From: Porphyridium purpureum | Lineage: Eukaryota > Rhodophyta > Bangiophyceae > Porphyridiales > Porphyridiaceae | Assembly: GCA_008690995.1 (NCBI GenBank) | Contig: VRMN01000003.1 | Location: forward strand, 2,170,001 to 2,234,000 | DNA length: 64,000 nt | Reading direction: 5' to 3' | Shown here: piece after piece, positions 49,021-57,734 of the stretch | Layout: each line of letters begins with the position of its first letter | Numbering within the stretch: position 1 is the first letter of the stretch | Notes under the pieces: generated by a model | Seen by the model: the letters and a program-made list of their open reading frames with translations, nothing else | Told to the model about the DNA's origin: nothing | The model's database searches: none | Position numbers and translations under genes: made by a program

Positions 49021-49602
49021 ATGTTTGTGCTGGTGGAGGTGGAGGATACGATTCGCGTGCCGCCGCGAGATTTCGGCGCGGGCGTGTACAGCGCGCTGGA
49101 AAAGCAGGTGAATCGGGTGTGGGCGGGGCGCGTCGTCGCGCCGCACGGCGTTTGCGTGCGCTTGTGGGACTGGGTGCGCAAGGAGGAGGACCGCATTGTG
49201 CACAATGATGGCAGCTCGTACACAACGTGCCGCTTCCGCCTGCTCGTCTTCTCGCCGATGCCGGGCGAGGTGCTCAACACAAGAGTGCTTGCCTCGGATA
49301 AGGACGGCGTGCGGCTCGAGCTCGATTTCTTCAACCATATTTACGTCGTACCAGACGCACTGCCCACGCCTAGCCATTTCAATCAGCAGGAGCGTGCGTG
49401 GGTCTGGGAATATACAAGTGAGACACAGCTCGTCTTTGAGCCAGATGCCAACGTACGCTGTAAGGTCAAGGACGTGCAATACCGCGACAAGGACGACGCG
49501 TCCATCCAAGCGTACTTGCCGCGTATGTTTCTGTACGCCGAGATGCGCACAGAAGGTATGGGCGACACCAGCTGGTGGGAGGGCCAAGATGGGGACGAGT
49601 GA
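49021..49602 (+). CDS. RPC8: RNA polymerase III subunit RPC8 (RPB7-like)
   Basis: A 193-residue protein matching RPC8/Rpc25. It begins MFVLVEVEDTIRVPPRDFG, the diagnostic start of the RPB7-like tip domain, followed by the OB-fold region: YTTCRFRLLVFSPMPGEVL, LELDFFNHIYVVPDALP and ERAWVWEY. The C-terminal GMGDTSWWEG matches the LGLLSWW-type end of the family. With Rpc17 it forms the Pol III stalk that helps initiation. ATG 49021 is the family start; the frame upstream opens only at TTG. The 5' end is antisense to the open extension of the DDT gene. Confidence 0.95.
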   Translation: MFVLVEVEDTIRVPPRDFGAGVYSALEKQVNRVWAGRVVAPHGVCVRLWDWVRKEEDRIVHNDGSSYTTCRFRLLVFSPMPGEVLNTRVLASDKDGVRLELDFFNHIYVVPDALPTPSHFNQQERAWVWEYTSETQLVFEPDANVRCKVKDVQYRDKDDASIQAYLPRMFLYAEMRTEGMGDTSWWEGQDGDE

Positions 49603-49662
49603 GCCTCGTATCTCGCGTAAGGCTACACTTGGAAAAGAAGGACTCCAACAACATAATTTTGA

Positions 49663-51249
49663 TTACGATTCTTCCGACCTATTTTCGTCCTCGGTCTCGT
49701 TCAGCAAACCGGCGAACGGAATGGCAATGAGCGAGCTAAACACGCACGTTGTGACAAGCCACGGCAAGTTTTCAAAGTTACTTTCGGTGACATGAAACGC
49801 GCTCGTGACCAGCGCGCCGAGCTCCGAGCCAGTGACCGAGGCCGCGTTGTAGATGGACATTAGCGTCGCAAACAACGTGCCCTCCACCCCTGGTGGGCAA
49901 ATGCGCGCGGCAAGAACCAGCACGGGCATGAAGCTGACTTGCGCGAGCACTGTAAGCACGGCCGAGTCGCTGAGCGCAAATAACTTGTCCTCGATGCCCA
50001 GCACACGATTGTAGTGTGTGACCAGGACAAGCTGCGTCAAGCCTAGCGGCACAGACAACAGGGTTGCTCCAACCAGCACATTCTTGATGGGTGCTGATGA
50101 TAAGAACTTTTGAAACAGAAGCACGCCCATCAGCGAAGCGATGGACGAGACGAGCCTCACACGGCCTAAGAATTCCGGACCCATGTGCAGCTCACTTGTC
50201 TGGAAGAAAAACATGGCCGACTCGGCGCTCGGAGTCGCCTGCCACAGGAATAAAAAGAGCGTTGGCTTCCACACCCTGGGGCTCTGAATCGCGCCCCACA
50301 GCATCTTGGCCTGCCGCAACGCCATGTCCGGTAACGACTGGCTTTCTGATGAGGCGGCTGTGACTGGGATCACGCGTTCTTCCTTGATTAAAAGCGACGC
50401 GCCGGCTGCCAACATCGGAAGCACCGCGGACAGCAAGAAAACCTGTTGTGGAGTGATCACTTCCAGCAGCGAACCTGAAAAGTAAGCAGACAGCAGACCA
50501 CCCACGGCGGACGATCCCCAGCACAAGGACTGAAGTGTTCCTGCAGTTTCACTCGACTCGCTCCGCGCGCGCTCCACCACCATGGAGTCTGCCACCACGT
50601 CGGCGACGGCGACGGACATTGACGCCGACACCAGCAGCACGGATGCCTGGGAGGCCGAAATGCCGGGCAGCAGGCCAAAGGTACCCCAGCTTGCAGCTCC
50701 CAGCACGCCTGCAATCAGCAAGTAGGAGCGGCGCCGATACCCAAACACGGGCAGCGAGTCCGTAAAGAACCCATACACTGGCTTAATCATCCAAGGCACA
50801 ATTGAGAGACCCATGATCGCCGACACTGTGCTGGGGCCGAGCTGAAGCTGGTCCTTGAGGAAGAACGACACCGCGAGTCGCGAAATGCCCAGCACGCCCT
50901 GCACAAAATAAACCAGCAAGATCGCGACGAGCTCGGGCGGGTACTTTTCGCGCAACACGCGCAGCATATTCTGCCATTCTGCCGGATTGAAATGACCCGC
51001 TCCAGCACGCAGGACGGGCGGAGATGCCTGACTGGCTTCATCCAAGTCCTGTACCGCGGCCTGCTTCTGCGCAGACTCTTGTGTCTCGGCGTCACTTTTC
51101 ACCCGACACCGTTGCCGCCCGCTACGCACCGCATGGCGTCGACTCTGGCGCGTTTCCACATGGCACGCAGACCCGCGCACCGCGTTGAGCCCATCTGTCG
51201 GCCGACGTATCGACGCCACGTCTCCTACACATCCTGGAACCCACGCCAT
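49663..51249 (-). CDS. BT1-family folate/biopterin transporter, probably plastid
   Basis: A 528-residue membrane protein of the BT1/FBT family (major facilitator superfamily). About twelve hydrophobic helices lie between 100 and 520. Family blocks: YFVQGVLGISRLAVSFFLKD, LGLSIVPWMIKPVYGFFTDS, FGYRRRSYLL and VADVVADSMVVERAR, the last being the signature of the family. Plant and cyanobacterial members move folates; others in the family carry biopterin. Residues 1-90 are Arg/Ser/Ala-rich and hydrophilic, consistent with a plastid transit peptide. The ATG at 51249 lies only 113 bp from the end of the nested retrotransposons that occupy its promoter region. Confidence 0.9.
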   Translation of the reverse strand: MAWVPGCVGDVASIRRPTDGLNAVRGSACHVETRQSRRHAVRSGRQRCRVKSDAETQESAQKQAAVQDLDEASQASPPVLRAGAGHFNPAEWQNMLRVLREKYPPELVAILLVYFVQGVLGISRLAVSFFLKDQLQLGPSTVSAIMGLSIVPWMIKPVYGFFTDSLPVFGYRRRSYLLIAGVLGAASWGTFGLLPGISASQASVLLVSASMSVAVADVVADSMVVERARSESSETAGTLQSLCWGSSAVGGLLSAYFSGSLLEVITPQQVFLLSAVLPMLAAGASLLIKEERVIPVTAASSESQSLPDMALRQAKMLWGAIQSPRVWKPTLFLFLWQATPSAESAMFFFQTSELHMGPEFLGRVRLVSSIASLMGVLLFQKFLSSAPIKNVLVGATLLSVPLGLTQLVLVTHYNRVLGIEDKLFALSDSAVLTVLAQVSFMPVLVLAARICPPGVEGTLFATLMSIYNAASVTGSELGALVTSAFHVTESNFENLPWLVTTCVFSSLIAIPFAGLLNETEDENRSEES

Positions 51250-51327
51250 TCATCCCCCTATCCATCAATCCTTCCCGCTCTCTGCTCTCCACAACTTCAC
51301 TATCGGCTCCGTCACCATCCACCGCAA

Positions 51328-51361
51328 GTACAGCAAGTACAGCGAGTAAGTACAGCCTGTA
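51328..51361. promoter_or_regulatory. GTACAG cluster at the FBT promoter and copia insertion point
   Basis: GTACAG occurs at 51328, 51337 and 51350, then CTGTA at 51357-51361, where the copia element begins. On the far side of the element CTGTA recurs (62852-62856) and CTGTACACCC follows at 62884. The uninterrupted site would be a roughly 330-bp divergent promoter between FBT and uL16m. Confidence 0.55.
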
Positions 51362-51370
51362 CTTTAAATT

Positions 51371-51697
51371 TGTTGCAGGTACCAAGTTAAACACCAAACT
51401 TTCTTACCTTTTTTTTTTTTTTTTTTTTTTTTTAAACACCAAACTTTCTTACCTTTTTTTTTTCTTCTGACTGAGACCGTCACGCAACCCGCTCCCCATT
51501 TTATACCCTTCACAAGACTCCAAGTCTTTCACATTTGACGTGCCTGACCGCACGGAAAATCGCCATTCCTCACTGACGCACCGCGCCAATGCGCCCTTCC
51601 AGAGCATCCTCCGAACGGCGCACTCTTTTAACTACCTCGCGCTCCAACTCACCTTCAGCGCGTCGCTTTTCGAGCGCTCCAGTAATTGCCTGTAACA
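51371..51697 (-). repeat. gypsy 3' LTR
   Basis: Direct repeat of 56573-56854. It is longer than its partner because a T-rich segment near its edge is duplicated. A TATA string (TATAAAA on minus) lies at 51499-51505. The pol frame ends inside this LTR at 51570. Confidence 0.9.
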
Positions 51698-54600
51698 CTT
51701 GGTGCTCGCGACCAGCTCCCGTTCCGGTGTTTTCTTGCTGCTCTTGTCGTTGCGCACGATCTGACAATTCTTGACGTAACAATGTCAGAATGACTGGTGG
51801 CAATTGCTCTTCGTCCACCCATACTGGACCCGCGGCCCCCAGGCGCACCAACAACTTCATTTTCTCCCCTGCGGTATTTACCTCCACAATTTTCCGCAAA
51901 AGCACTCTGGTATCGGGAAACACTCCCGAAATGGCGGGATTGAGTGTGCTCTCTCGCACCGACGGGCTTATCACCGCTAATCTGTTTAAATGACTGCGCG
52001 CAATGCTTCCATCCTTCTCTGACTCCAGAATCACGTTATTCCATCTTGTATATTCTTTGATCCGGTACGGTCCTCGCCATGGTTGCCGTAGTTTTCTGCC
52101 CAATCCCGCTGTCATCGGCGGATCGAATACCAATACTCGTCGGCCAGGCACCAGACCAAAGTCCGCTATGCGGGCATTGTACCAACGTTCAACTTGCGCC
52201 CGGCGATGAGCCGTGTTTGTATTCATCAGTTCGTGCAGTTTCCTTAATGCCTGCTCGATATTCAATTCCGCCGCCACCTGTTCCTCTCCCACGAAAAGGA
52301 TATCTCGGTCCAATTCGGGTGCTGGTGTTCCAAACATAGCTTGGAAGGGCGTTACTCCCGTAGTGTCATGAAAGCTTGTATTGTATGCATAAGTGGCCAT
52401 TGCCACGTGCCGATCCCATGCCTTTTCTGTCGTAGTGATGCGCGCTCGAATTTCGCTCATGATCGTACGGTTAAATCGTTCGACCATGCCGTTTCCCTCC
52501 GGGTGGTATGGACTTGTGTAAATCCTACGTATTCCCATACTAGCACATATGCTTTCGATGACCTCACTTAGAAAGGTCACACCTCTATCACTTAGCAAAC
52601 GCTCCGGCGCCCCAAAGCGAAAGACCCATCCTTCAAGAAATGCGTTGGCTACAGAGTCAATTGACTCATCCTTGAGTGGGACGCAAGCAACATATCTGGT
52701 AAACAGATCAATCATGACCAAGATCTTCTTGTTTCCATCGGCGCTCGTCGGGGACACGGTCAGAATGTCCATCGCTACGATCTCAAACCTTCTTACGGGT
52801 ATCCACGGGGCTAAGATTCCCTTGACTCGTCGCGGCATCTTTGGCAAACGCTCAATCGCACAGTGCACGCACCGTTCCAAGAAAGCCACTATAGACTCGC
52901 GCATCTTCGGCCACCAGAACTTCCCCTTCAACCTTCGTAACATTCTTTCGCGGCCGAAGTGACCAGCCCAAGCAGGGCCGTGAAAATATCCAAGCACACG
53001 TGGGACCAAAACTTGAGGTACCCACACTGCTTCTTCATCGCCTTCTTTGCGTACCACGAGACCTAGTTCGTTTTGAGAAAAGTCATTCATATCGCTGCTC
53101 CAATTGGGTAGCTCTTGCTCACGTGCCGCCTTTTGCGATTCTACCAGTTCTTGTACCGACGGTAAGCCCATCCTGGGCTGATCTATTTCATCCACTGTGT
53201 CACTGTCATCCTCACCTGCCACATCACGACTCAGGCAGTCTGGAGCCTCCATGTTTGCTCCCGCCTGATACTTTACCGCGAAGGACTGCTCCTGCAGCTC
53301 CAAAAGCCACCGAGCAAGCCTTCCCGAAGGTGCCTTTTGACGAAGTAGCCAGCTCAATGCTTGATGATCAGTAATATATTCGACATGCTCTCCATGCATT
53401 AAGTGTCTCAGCTTCCTAGCACAGTGCAGAATCGCCAGGAGTTCTTTCTCAGAAACCGTGTAATTGACTTCCGCTCCCTTCAGACGGCGGCTTACGTATG
53501 CCACTGGACGCCATCCACCGCCCTCATCCTCCTGCATTAAGACACCACCAATCGCCACAACCGAAGCGTCAGTATACAGTCGCTTTTTTCTGAACGGTAT
53601 TGGCGCAGCTAGGACCTCTGCGCTGACGAGTGCCTCTTTGAGCTGATGCCATGCATTTCGCTGATTGTCTCCCCAGCGTCGGTCAAAATCCCGGACAACC
53701 ACAGGAGTATACTTGCTTTTCTTCTTCGCATTCCAGCCGGTACCTTTCAACACATCATACAAAGGCACTGCTATGTCTGCGTATCTAGGTATGTGGTTCG
53801 AGAACCAATTTGTCAGACCGAGAAAGCGGACTAAAGCTGCCGCATTATGTGGCTCCACCAACCGGCGAATATCTTCAACATGCTTTTCACTCGGTCTGAT
53901 CTCACCGTACTTCACATGATGACCAAGAACTTCAACTTCATTCACCCCAAAACGACATTTTGACAGATTCAAACGCGCCCCGGCATTTTTCATGTGCTCC
54001 AATGCACAGCTCAAAAGCTTCACGTGTTCCTCTTCGCTGCTACTTGCCAAATACATGTCATCTTGGTAATTAATGGCTTGCCCCGCAAACGGCCGCAGCA
54101 AGTTATCGCTGGCCCTCTGCATGACAAAGGGAGATGTCACAAGACCTTGTGGAACCTTACAATACTGCACCAATCCGGCTGCAGTTTTGACTGCCGTTAA
54201 GTGTCGGCAATCTGGCGCGAGCGACACATTGAAGAATCCATCCTTGAGATCTAGAGCCGTATATACTCGCTGACGTGCCAAAAACTCCACCACTTCTGCA
54301 ACATCCCGCAGTGGGTAAGTTTCTTGTCTGATGCACTGGTTAAGCCCGCGGAAGTCTGTGGTCATCCTGACCCTTCCGTCTTTTTTCTTGACAAAGACGT
54401 TCTGTGCACCCCACTCCGAGGCTGGACAGAACTCCAAGTTTCCTGCTCGTATGTGTCGAGCCACTTCGGCTTTTTCTAGAGCATTTTCTGATACGGTCCT
54501 ACGATACTCCTTCACATTGACTGGAACCGCGTCAGGCTTAAGCAATATTTTGTATTTTTCACCCCGGATACACCCACTACCGACAAAGACATCGGCATGC

Positions 54601-55397
54601 TGCTTCAGAATCTCCCGGACTCTCTCCGAACTTTCTCCCATTCCTTGAAGATTCAACGAAGCAATTTCCCGTAAGACCGACGTCTTCTCTTGCTGTAAGG
54701 CATCGGTCTGTACTTCATCAACACTATCGGTAGTCCAAGCGGGCTGATTTGGATTGAAGGGGATACACACGGATGACCCATTCGAACGGACACACGAAAC
54801 TCGCTCCTTCTCGAAGTCAATACTGGCTCGATACTTTTTCAGAAAGTTCCTTCCGATCAAGAGCCCCGACTTCAACACAGGTAGAACCTGCACAGCTTCA
54901 CGTGATACCGAGAAGCCAGGAATTTTCATACACAGCTGCCCGCCGTATCCTTCAGCCATCGTACGGCCATCTGGTGCCAAGGTTAAAAGTCTACCCACAC
55001 CTATAGGACGACTTTCGCCTTCTAATTCTGCAAAAAGTCCGTGATCGATAAATGCTGGCCCAGCCCCAGTGTCTACCTTTGCTTTACATGAAATATCTCC
55101 GCGCGAGGTTGGCACAGTCACAGGCATGAAAATCGGAGGCTGTTCACCAGCTTCATGCACAGCTGTTCCCGTGTATACCGGCATCAGTTCTTCCAAACTT
55201 TTCAACTCGTTTTGTTCCACCTTGCTGTTTCCGACATCACCCCCTTCAATGTCATCCACTATTGTGGAATACGCCACATCATACTCGGATTCTGCTTCAT
55301 TCCAGGATTCAAGGTCAATTTGGTCAATTGCTTCGCCTTCACCCAAGTCTAGTTCATGCATTCTCTCTTTGCGTAATACATTTTCGAACGCCTCCAT
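51570..55397 (-). CDS. pol: gypsy pol polyprotein
   Basis: A 1275-residue frame with aspartic protease, reverse transcriptase, RNase H, a zinc-finger integrase and integrase core, in the Ty3/gypsy order. It starts about 20 bases after the end of gag in another frame. The frame looks whole. Confidence 0.9.
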   Translation of the reverse strand: MEAFENVLRKERMHELDLGEGEAIDQIDLESWNEAESEYDVAYSTIVDDIEGGDVGNSKVEQNELKSLEELMPVYTGTAVHEAGEQPPIFMPVTVPTSRGDISCKAKVDTGAGPAFIDHGLFAELEGESRPIGVGRLLTLAPDGRTMAEGYGGQLCMKIPGFSVSREAVQVLPVLKSGLLIGRNFLKKYRASIDFEKERVSCVRSNGSSVCIPFNPNQPAWTTDSVDEVQTDALQQEKTSVLREIASLNLQGMGESSERVREILKQHADVFVGSGCIRGEKYKILLKPDAVPVNVKEYRRTVSENALEKAEVARHIRAGNLEFCPASEWGAQNVFVKKKDGRVRMTTDFRGLNQCIRQETYPLRDVAEVVEFLARQRVYTALDLKDGFFNVSLAPDCRHLTAVKTAAGLVQYCKVPQGLVTSPFVMQRASDNLLRPFAGQAINYQDDMYLASSSEEEHVKLLSCALEHMKNAGARLNLSKCRFGVNEVEVLGHHVKYGEIRPSEKHVEDIRRLVEPHNAAALVRFLGLTNWFSNHIPRYADIAVPLYDVLKGTGWNAKKKSKYTPVVVRDFDRRWGDNQRNAWHQLKEALVSAEVLAAPIPFRKKRLYTDASVVAIGGVLMQEDEGGGWRPVAYVSRRLKGAEVNYTVSEKELLAILHCARKLRHLMHGEHVEYITDHQALSWLLRQKAPSGRLARWLLELQEQSFAVKYQAGANMEAPDCLSRDVAGEDDSDTVDEIDQPRMGLPSVQELVESQKAAREQELPNWSSDMNDFSQNELGLVVRKEGDEEAVWVPQVLVPRVLGYFHGPAWAGHFGRERMLRRLKGKFWWPKMRESIVAFLERCVHCAIERLPKMPRRVKGILAPWIPVRRFEIVAMDILTVSPTSADGNKKILVMIDLFTRYVACVPLKDESIDSVANAFLEGWVFRFGAPERLLSDRGVTFLSEVIESICASMGIRRIYTSPYHPEGNGMVERFNRTIMSEIRARITTTEKAWDRHVAMATYAYNTSFHDTTGVTPFQAMFGTPAPELDRDILFVGEEQVAAELNIEQALRKLHELMNTNTAHRRAQVERWYNARIADFGLVPGRRVLVFDPPMTAGLGRKLRQPWRGPYRIKEYTRWNNVILESEKDGSIARSHLNRLAVISPSVRESTLNPAISGVFPDTRVLLRKIVEVNTAGEKMKLLVRLGAAGPVWVDEEQLPPVILTLLRQELSDRAQRQEQQENTGTGAGREHQVLQAITGALEKRRAEGELEREVVKRVRRSEDALEGRIGAVRQ

Positions 55398-55417
55398 CGG
55401 GGGTCCCCGTCCCGCTC

Positions 55418-56446
55418 CTACTGCGGGCCCCCCGTTTCGTTTTTTGACTCACGGAGTGGACACTGACGTTTCGTATGGCCTGGCTGATGGCACGTCCAAC
55501 ATACAATCTGATGCTGTCCTTGTCCTGTTACATTGCAACCCCCTTGTGCCGTTGGCGGCAAATATTCTGTAGCCGGTGCTCCATGCAATGCTGCTGCCAT
55601 AGTTGACGACCTAGGCTTCTGTACTTCGTCCAGGACGCGCACGCCACGCTGGCGGGCATTCCTCTGCGCCGCTTTTGTGACCACAGTTACGGCTTCTGCA
55701 AAAGAAGCTGAAACAAGAAGCGACCAGTCTTGGAGCGCTGGCGGCAATCCAGACAGAAAGCGAATTTTGATATCCTTATCTTCTGGACTGGGCACTTGAC
55801 AGGTGGACAGATCTGACACTCTTGTGGCGAAGGACTTAACGCCTTCCCGATCACCCATCTTGATTGACTCCCACCGTATCTTCATGTCTGTAGCGTGTAC
55901 TGTATTGTAGAAACGCTCCTCCATAAACGCCAGAATCTCCACTGCAGACTTGTCCGTGTACCGCTTACAGAGCTGCCACAGGTAACGCTTTGCGTGCTCT
56001 GCAAACGCATATGAAAGCCAGTCACGAGCCTGCGACTGTCGATGCAATCCAACGGGCGGCGTATTTGCAAGCAGCTGCAGCACGCGTGCTTTGACCATTG
56101 GAAAATTAGGGTCACCTTCTTCACTAACCTGCAAACCCGTGAATTCCTCGCGCCACATTTTTGCACGGTCCAGATTCAACCTTACCACCTGCGTGGGCAC
56201 AACGCTCACCGCACTTTCGAACGTCGACTCCGGCGACGGCGTGTTAGTGGAAGTGTCCCCCGCTCCTGCGGCTGGACTAGCCGTCGCCGGTAATTCCATC
56301 CCCTGGCGCTCCGCCAGTCTTCCCGCCAAGCTGCGTACGGCCTCCGCCAATTCTTGAAACATTTCCGCCGTCACGGCCCTGTGCGCCTCGCCTGTGGCGC
56401 CTCCAGCTCCACCGGCTACTCCAGATGCCCCATCGCCGGGCTCCAT
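55418..56446 (-). CDS. gag: gypsy gag protein
   Basis: A 342-residue frame from the ATG at 56446, with a retrotransposon Gag-type central region and one CCHC zinc knuckle near the C-terminus. The frame looks whole. Confidence 0.85.
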   Translation of the reverse strand: MEPGDGASGVAGGAGGATGEAHRAVTAEMFQELAEAVRSLAGRLAERQGMELPATASPAAGAGDTSTNTPSPESTFESAVSVVPTQVVRLNLDRAKMWREEFTGLQVSEEGDPNFPMVKARVLQLLANTPPVGLHRQSQARDWLSYAFAEHAKRYLWQLCKRYTDKSAVEILAFMEERFYNTVHATDMKIRWESIKMGDREGVKSFATRVSDLSTCQVPSPEDKDIKIRFLSGLPPALQDWSLLVSASFAEAVTVVTKAAQRNARQRGVRVLDEVQKPRSSTMAAALHGAPATEYLPPTAQGGCNVTGQGQHQIVCWTCHQPGHTKRQCPLRESKNETGGPQ

Positions 56447-56572
56447 TCTGGCTGTCACTGAAGGCACAGATGCTCCAATCGCCCAGTACCTTGCTACTCG
56501 CTCTACAACCCCACGTCCGGTGTTTTAGCCAAACGACAACAGTATCCGGCTGTCGCCCTTTCTTCGAAGAAA

Positions 56573-56854
56573 TGTTGCAGGTACCAAGTTAAACACCAAA
56601 CTTTCTTACTTTTTTTTTTTCTTTTGACTGAGACCGTCACGCAACCCGCTCCCCATTTTATACCCTTCACAAGACTCCAAGTCTATCACATTTGACGTGC
56701 CTGACCGCACGGAAAATCGCCATTCCTCACTGACGCACCGCGCCAATGCGCCCTTCCAGAGCATCCTCCGAACGGCGCACTCTTTTAACTACCTCGCGCT
56801 CCAACTCACCTTCAGCGCGTCGCTTTTCGAGCGCTCCAGTAATTGCCTGTAACA
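56573..56854 (-). repeat. gypsy 5' LTR
   Basis: Direct repeat of 51371-51697, with a TATA string on minus at 56656-56662. The 14-bp palindrome TTTCTTCGAAGAAA (56559-56572) abuts its inner end, where a primer-binding site would be expected. Confidence 0.9.
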
Positions 56855-56858
56855 AATT

Positions 56859-57658
56859 CTCGCACGCTTGATGATGACAAGCGCACGAACCCGGATGACA
56901 CAACCCTTCTCAGATGACCGAACCCCAGCAACACGACGCACACAGCACAGAGAACACAACCACACGACGCACACAACACAGACGACGAATACCCGGGGCG
57001 TGGAAAATCCAGCGTATAGGGCCTCTACTATTGCCTTTCGCGTCGGCACAGACAGCACCGGTCTCGACAGGGGCAGGGTGTCGTAACGGACAAAGCCGCC
57101 GTCTGCCTTCAGTGCTCCAAGAGCACCGAAACCCCCCAGACACGATGTGCTGCTGGCTCTGCTACACAGGCTCAGCAAAAGGCCCCACGCCTTCCGACGA
57201 CCACGCCCAGGCACCCGACACCAAAGAACAACTCTTCCTTTTATTCTCTGTGTCCTTCTCCCTTGCCTCTCCTTCTTCCGCTCTAAAGAAAATCCGGGGA
57301 ACCGCACAGGCCCGCGCCCATTATATACCCCGCCGTCCTTGCTGTCCTTGACGCGGAAGGGAGAAATTATTTCTCCCAAAGGCTGGGCTTTCCTCCGTTC
57401 GTTCCACAGAACGAAGCCACAGCCAGCCACGTCAGCAAGCGGCTCAATGGGTGCTGGCCGGCCGCCAAGCGGCTCCTGCTTCCCTCGGACACGCGACTCC
57501 GGCTCCTCGGGGCGAAAGACAACAATACACAAAACCAGAGGTACAGGGTAAAAAACCACGCGGGCGAAAAAGCCCCTGTACCTCAAACAATTCCGAGACG
57601 CCGTACCTCCGGGTGTACACCCAGGGCGTCTCTCGGACCGGAACACTTTTAATCCATG
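56859..57658 (-). repeat. copia 3' LTR, main part
   Basis: 800 bp that continue the 9-bp piece at 51362-51370 beyond the gypsy insertion. The match to 62043-62851 is near-perfect. It carries the GAGGTACAGGG inverted pair at 57538-57548 and 57574-57584, and a TATA string near 57321-57330. Confidence 0.92.
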
Positions 57659-57734
57659 CTCCTCCTTCCGATCTGAGGGACGCGTAACATAGTCCAACAC
57701 CTGATATGACCTTCCGGAAACAAAGGTTTTGTCA

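Larger units (their letters stand above)
51371..56854 (-). mobile_element. Ty3/gypsy LTR retrotransposon nested in the copia LTR
   Basis: A gypsy-type element on minus, inserted 9 bp inside the end of the copia 3' LTR, with a 4-bp target duplication AATT (51367-51370 and 56855-56858). LTRs 51371-51697 and 56573-56854 begin TGTTGCAGG and end CCTGTAACA, a short inverted repeat. Order gag, protease, reverse transcriptase, RNase H, integrase identifies Ty3/gypsy. It must be younger than the copia element. The frames look whole and the LTRs nearly identical, so it is recent. Confidence 0.93.

Noticed and set aside
48661-49587. 300-residue N-terminal extension of the DDT protein
   Set aside because: It lies antisense to the RPC8 gene and crosses the 8-bp tandem repeat; it starts at no convincing ATG and shows no domain.
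56862-57660. Protein genes inside the copia LTRs (identical frames at both ends)
   Set aside because: Frames recur only because the LTRs are duplicates; they show no domain and cross the U3 promoter region.
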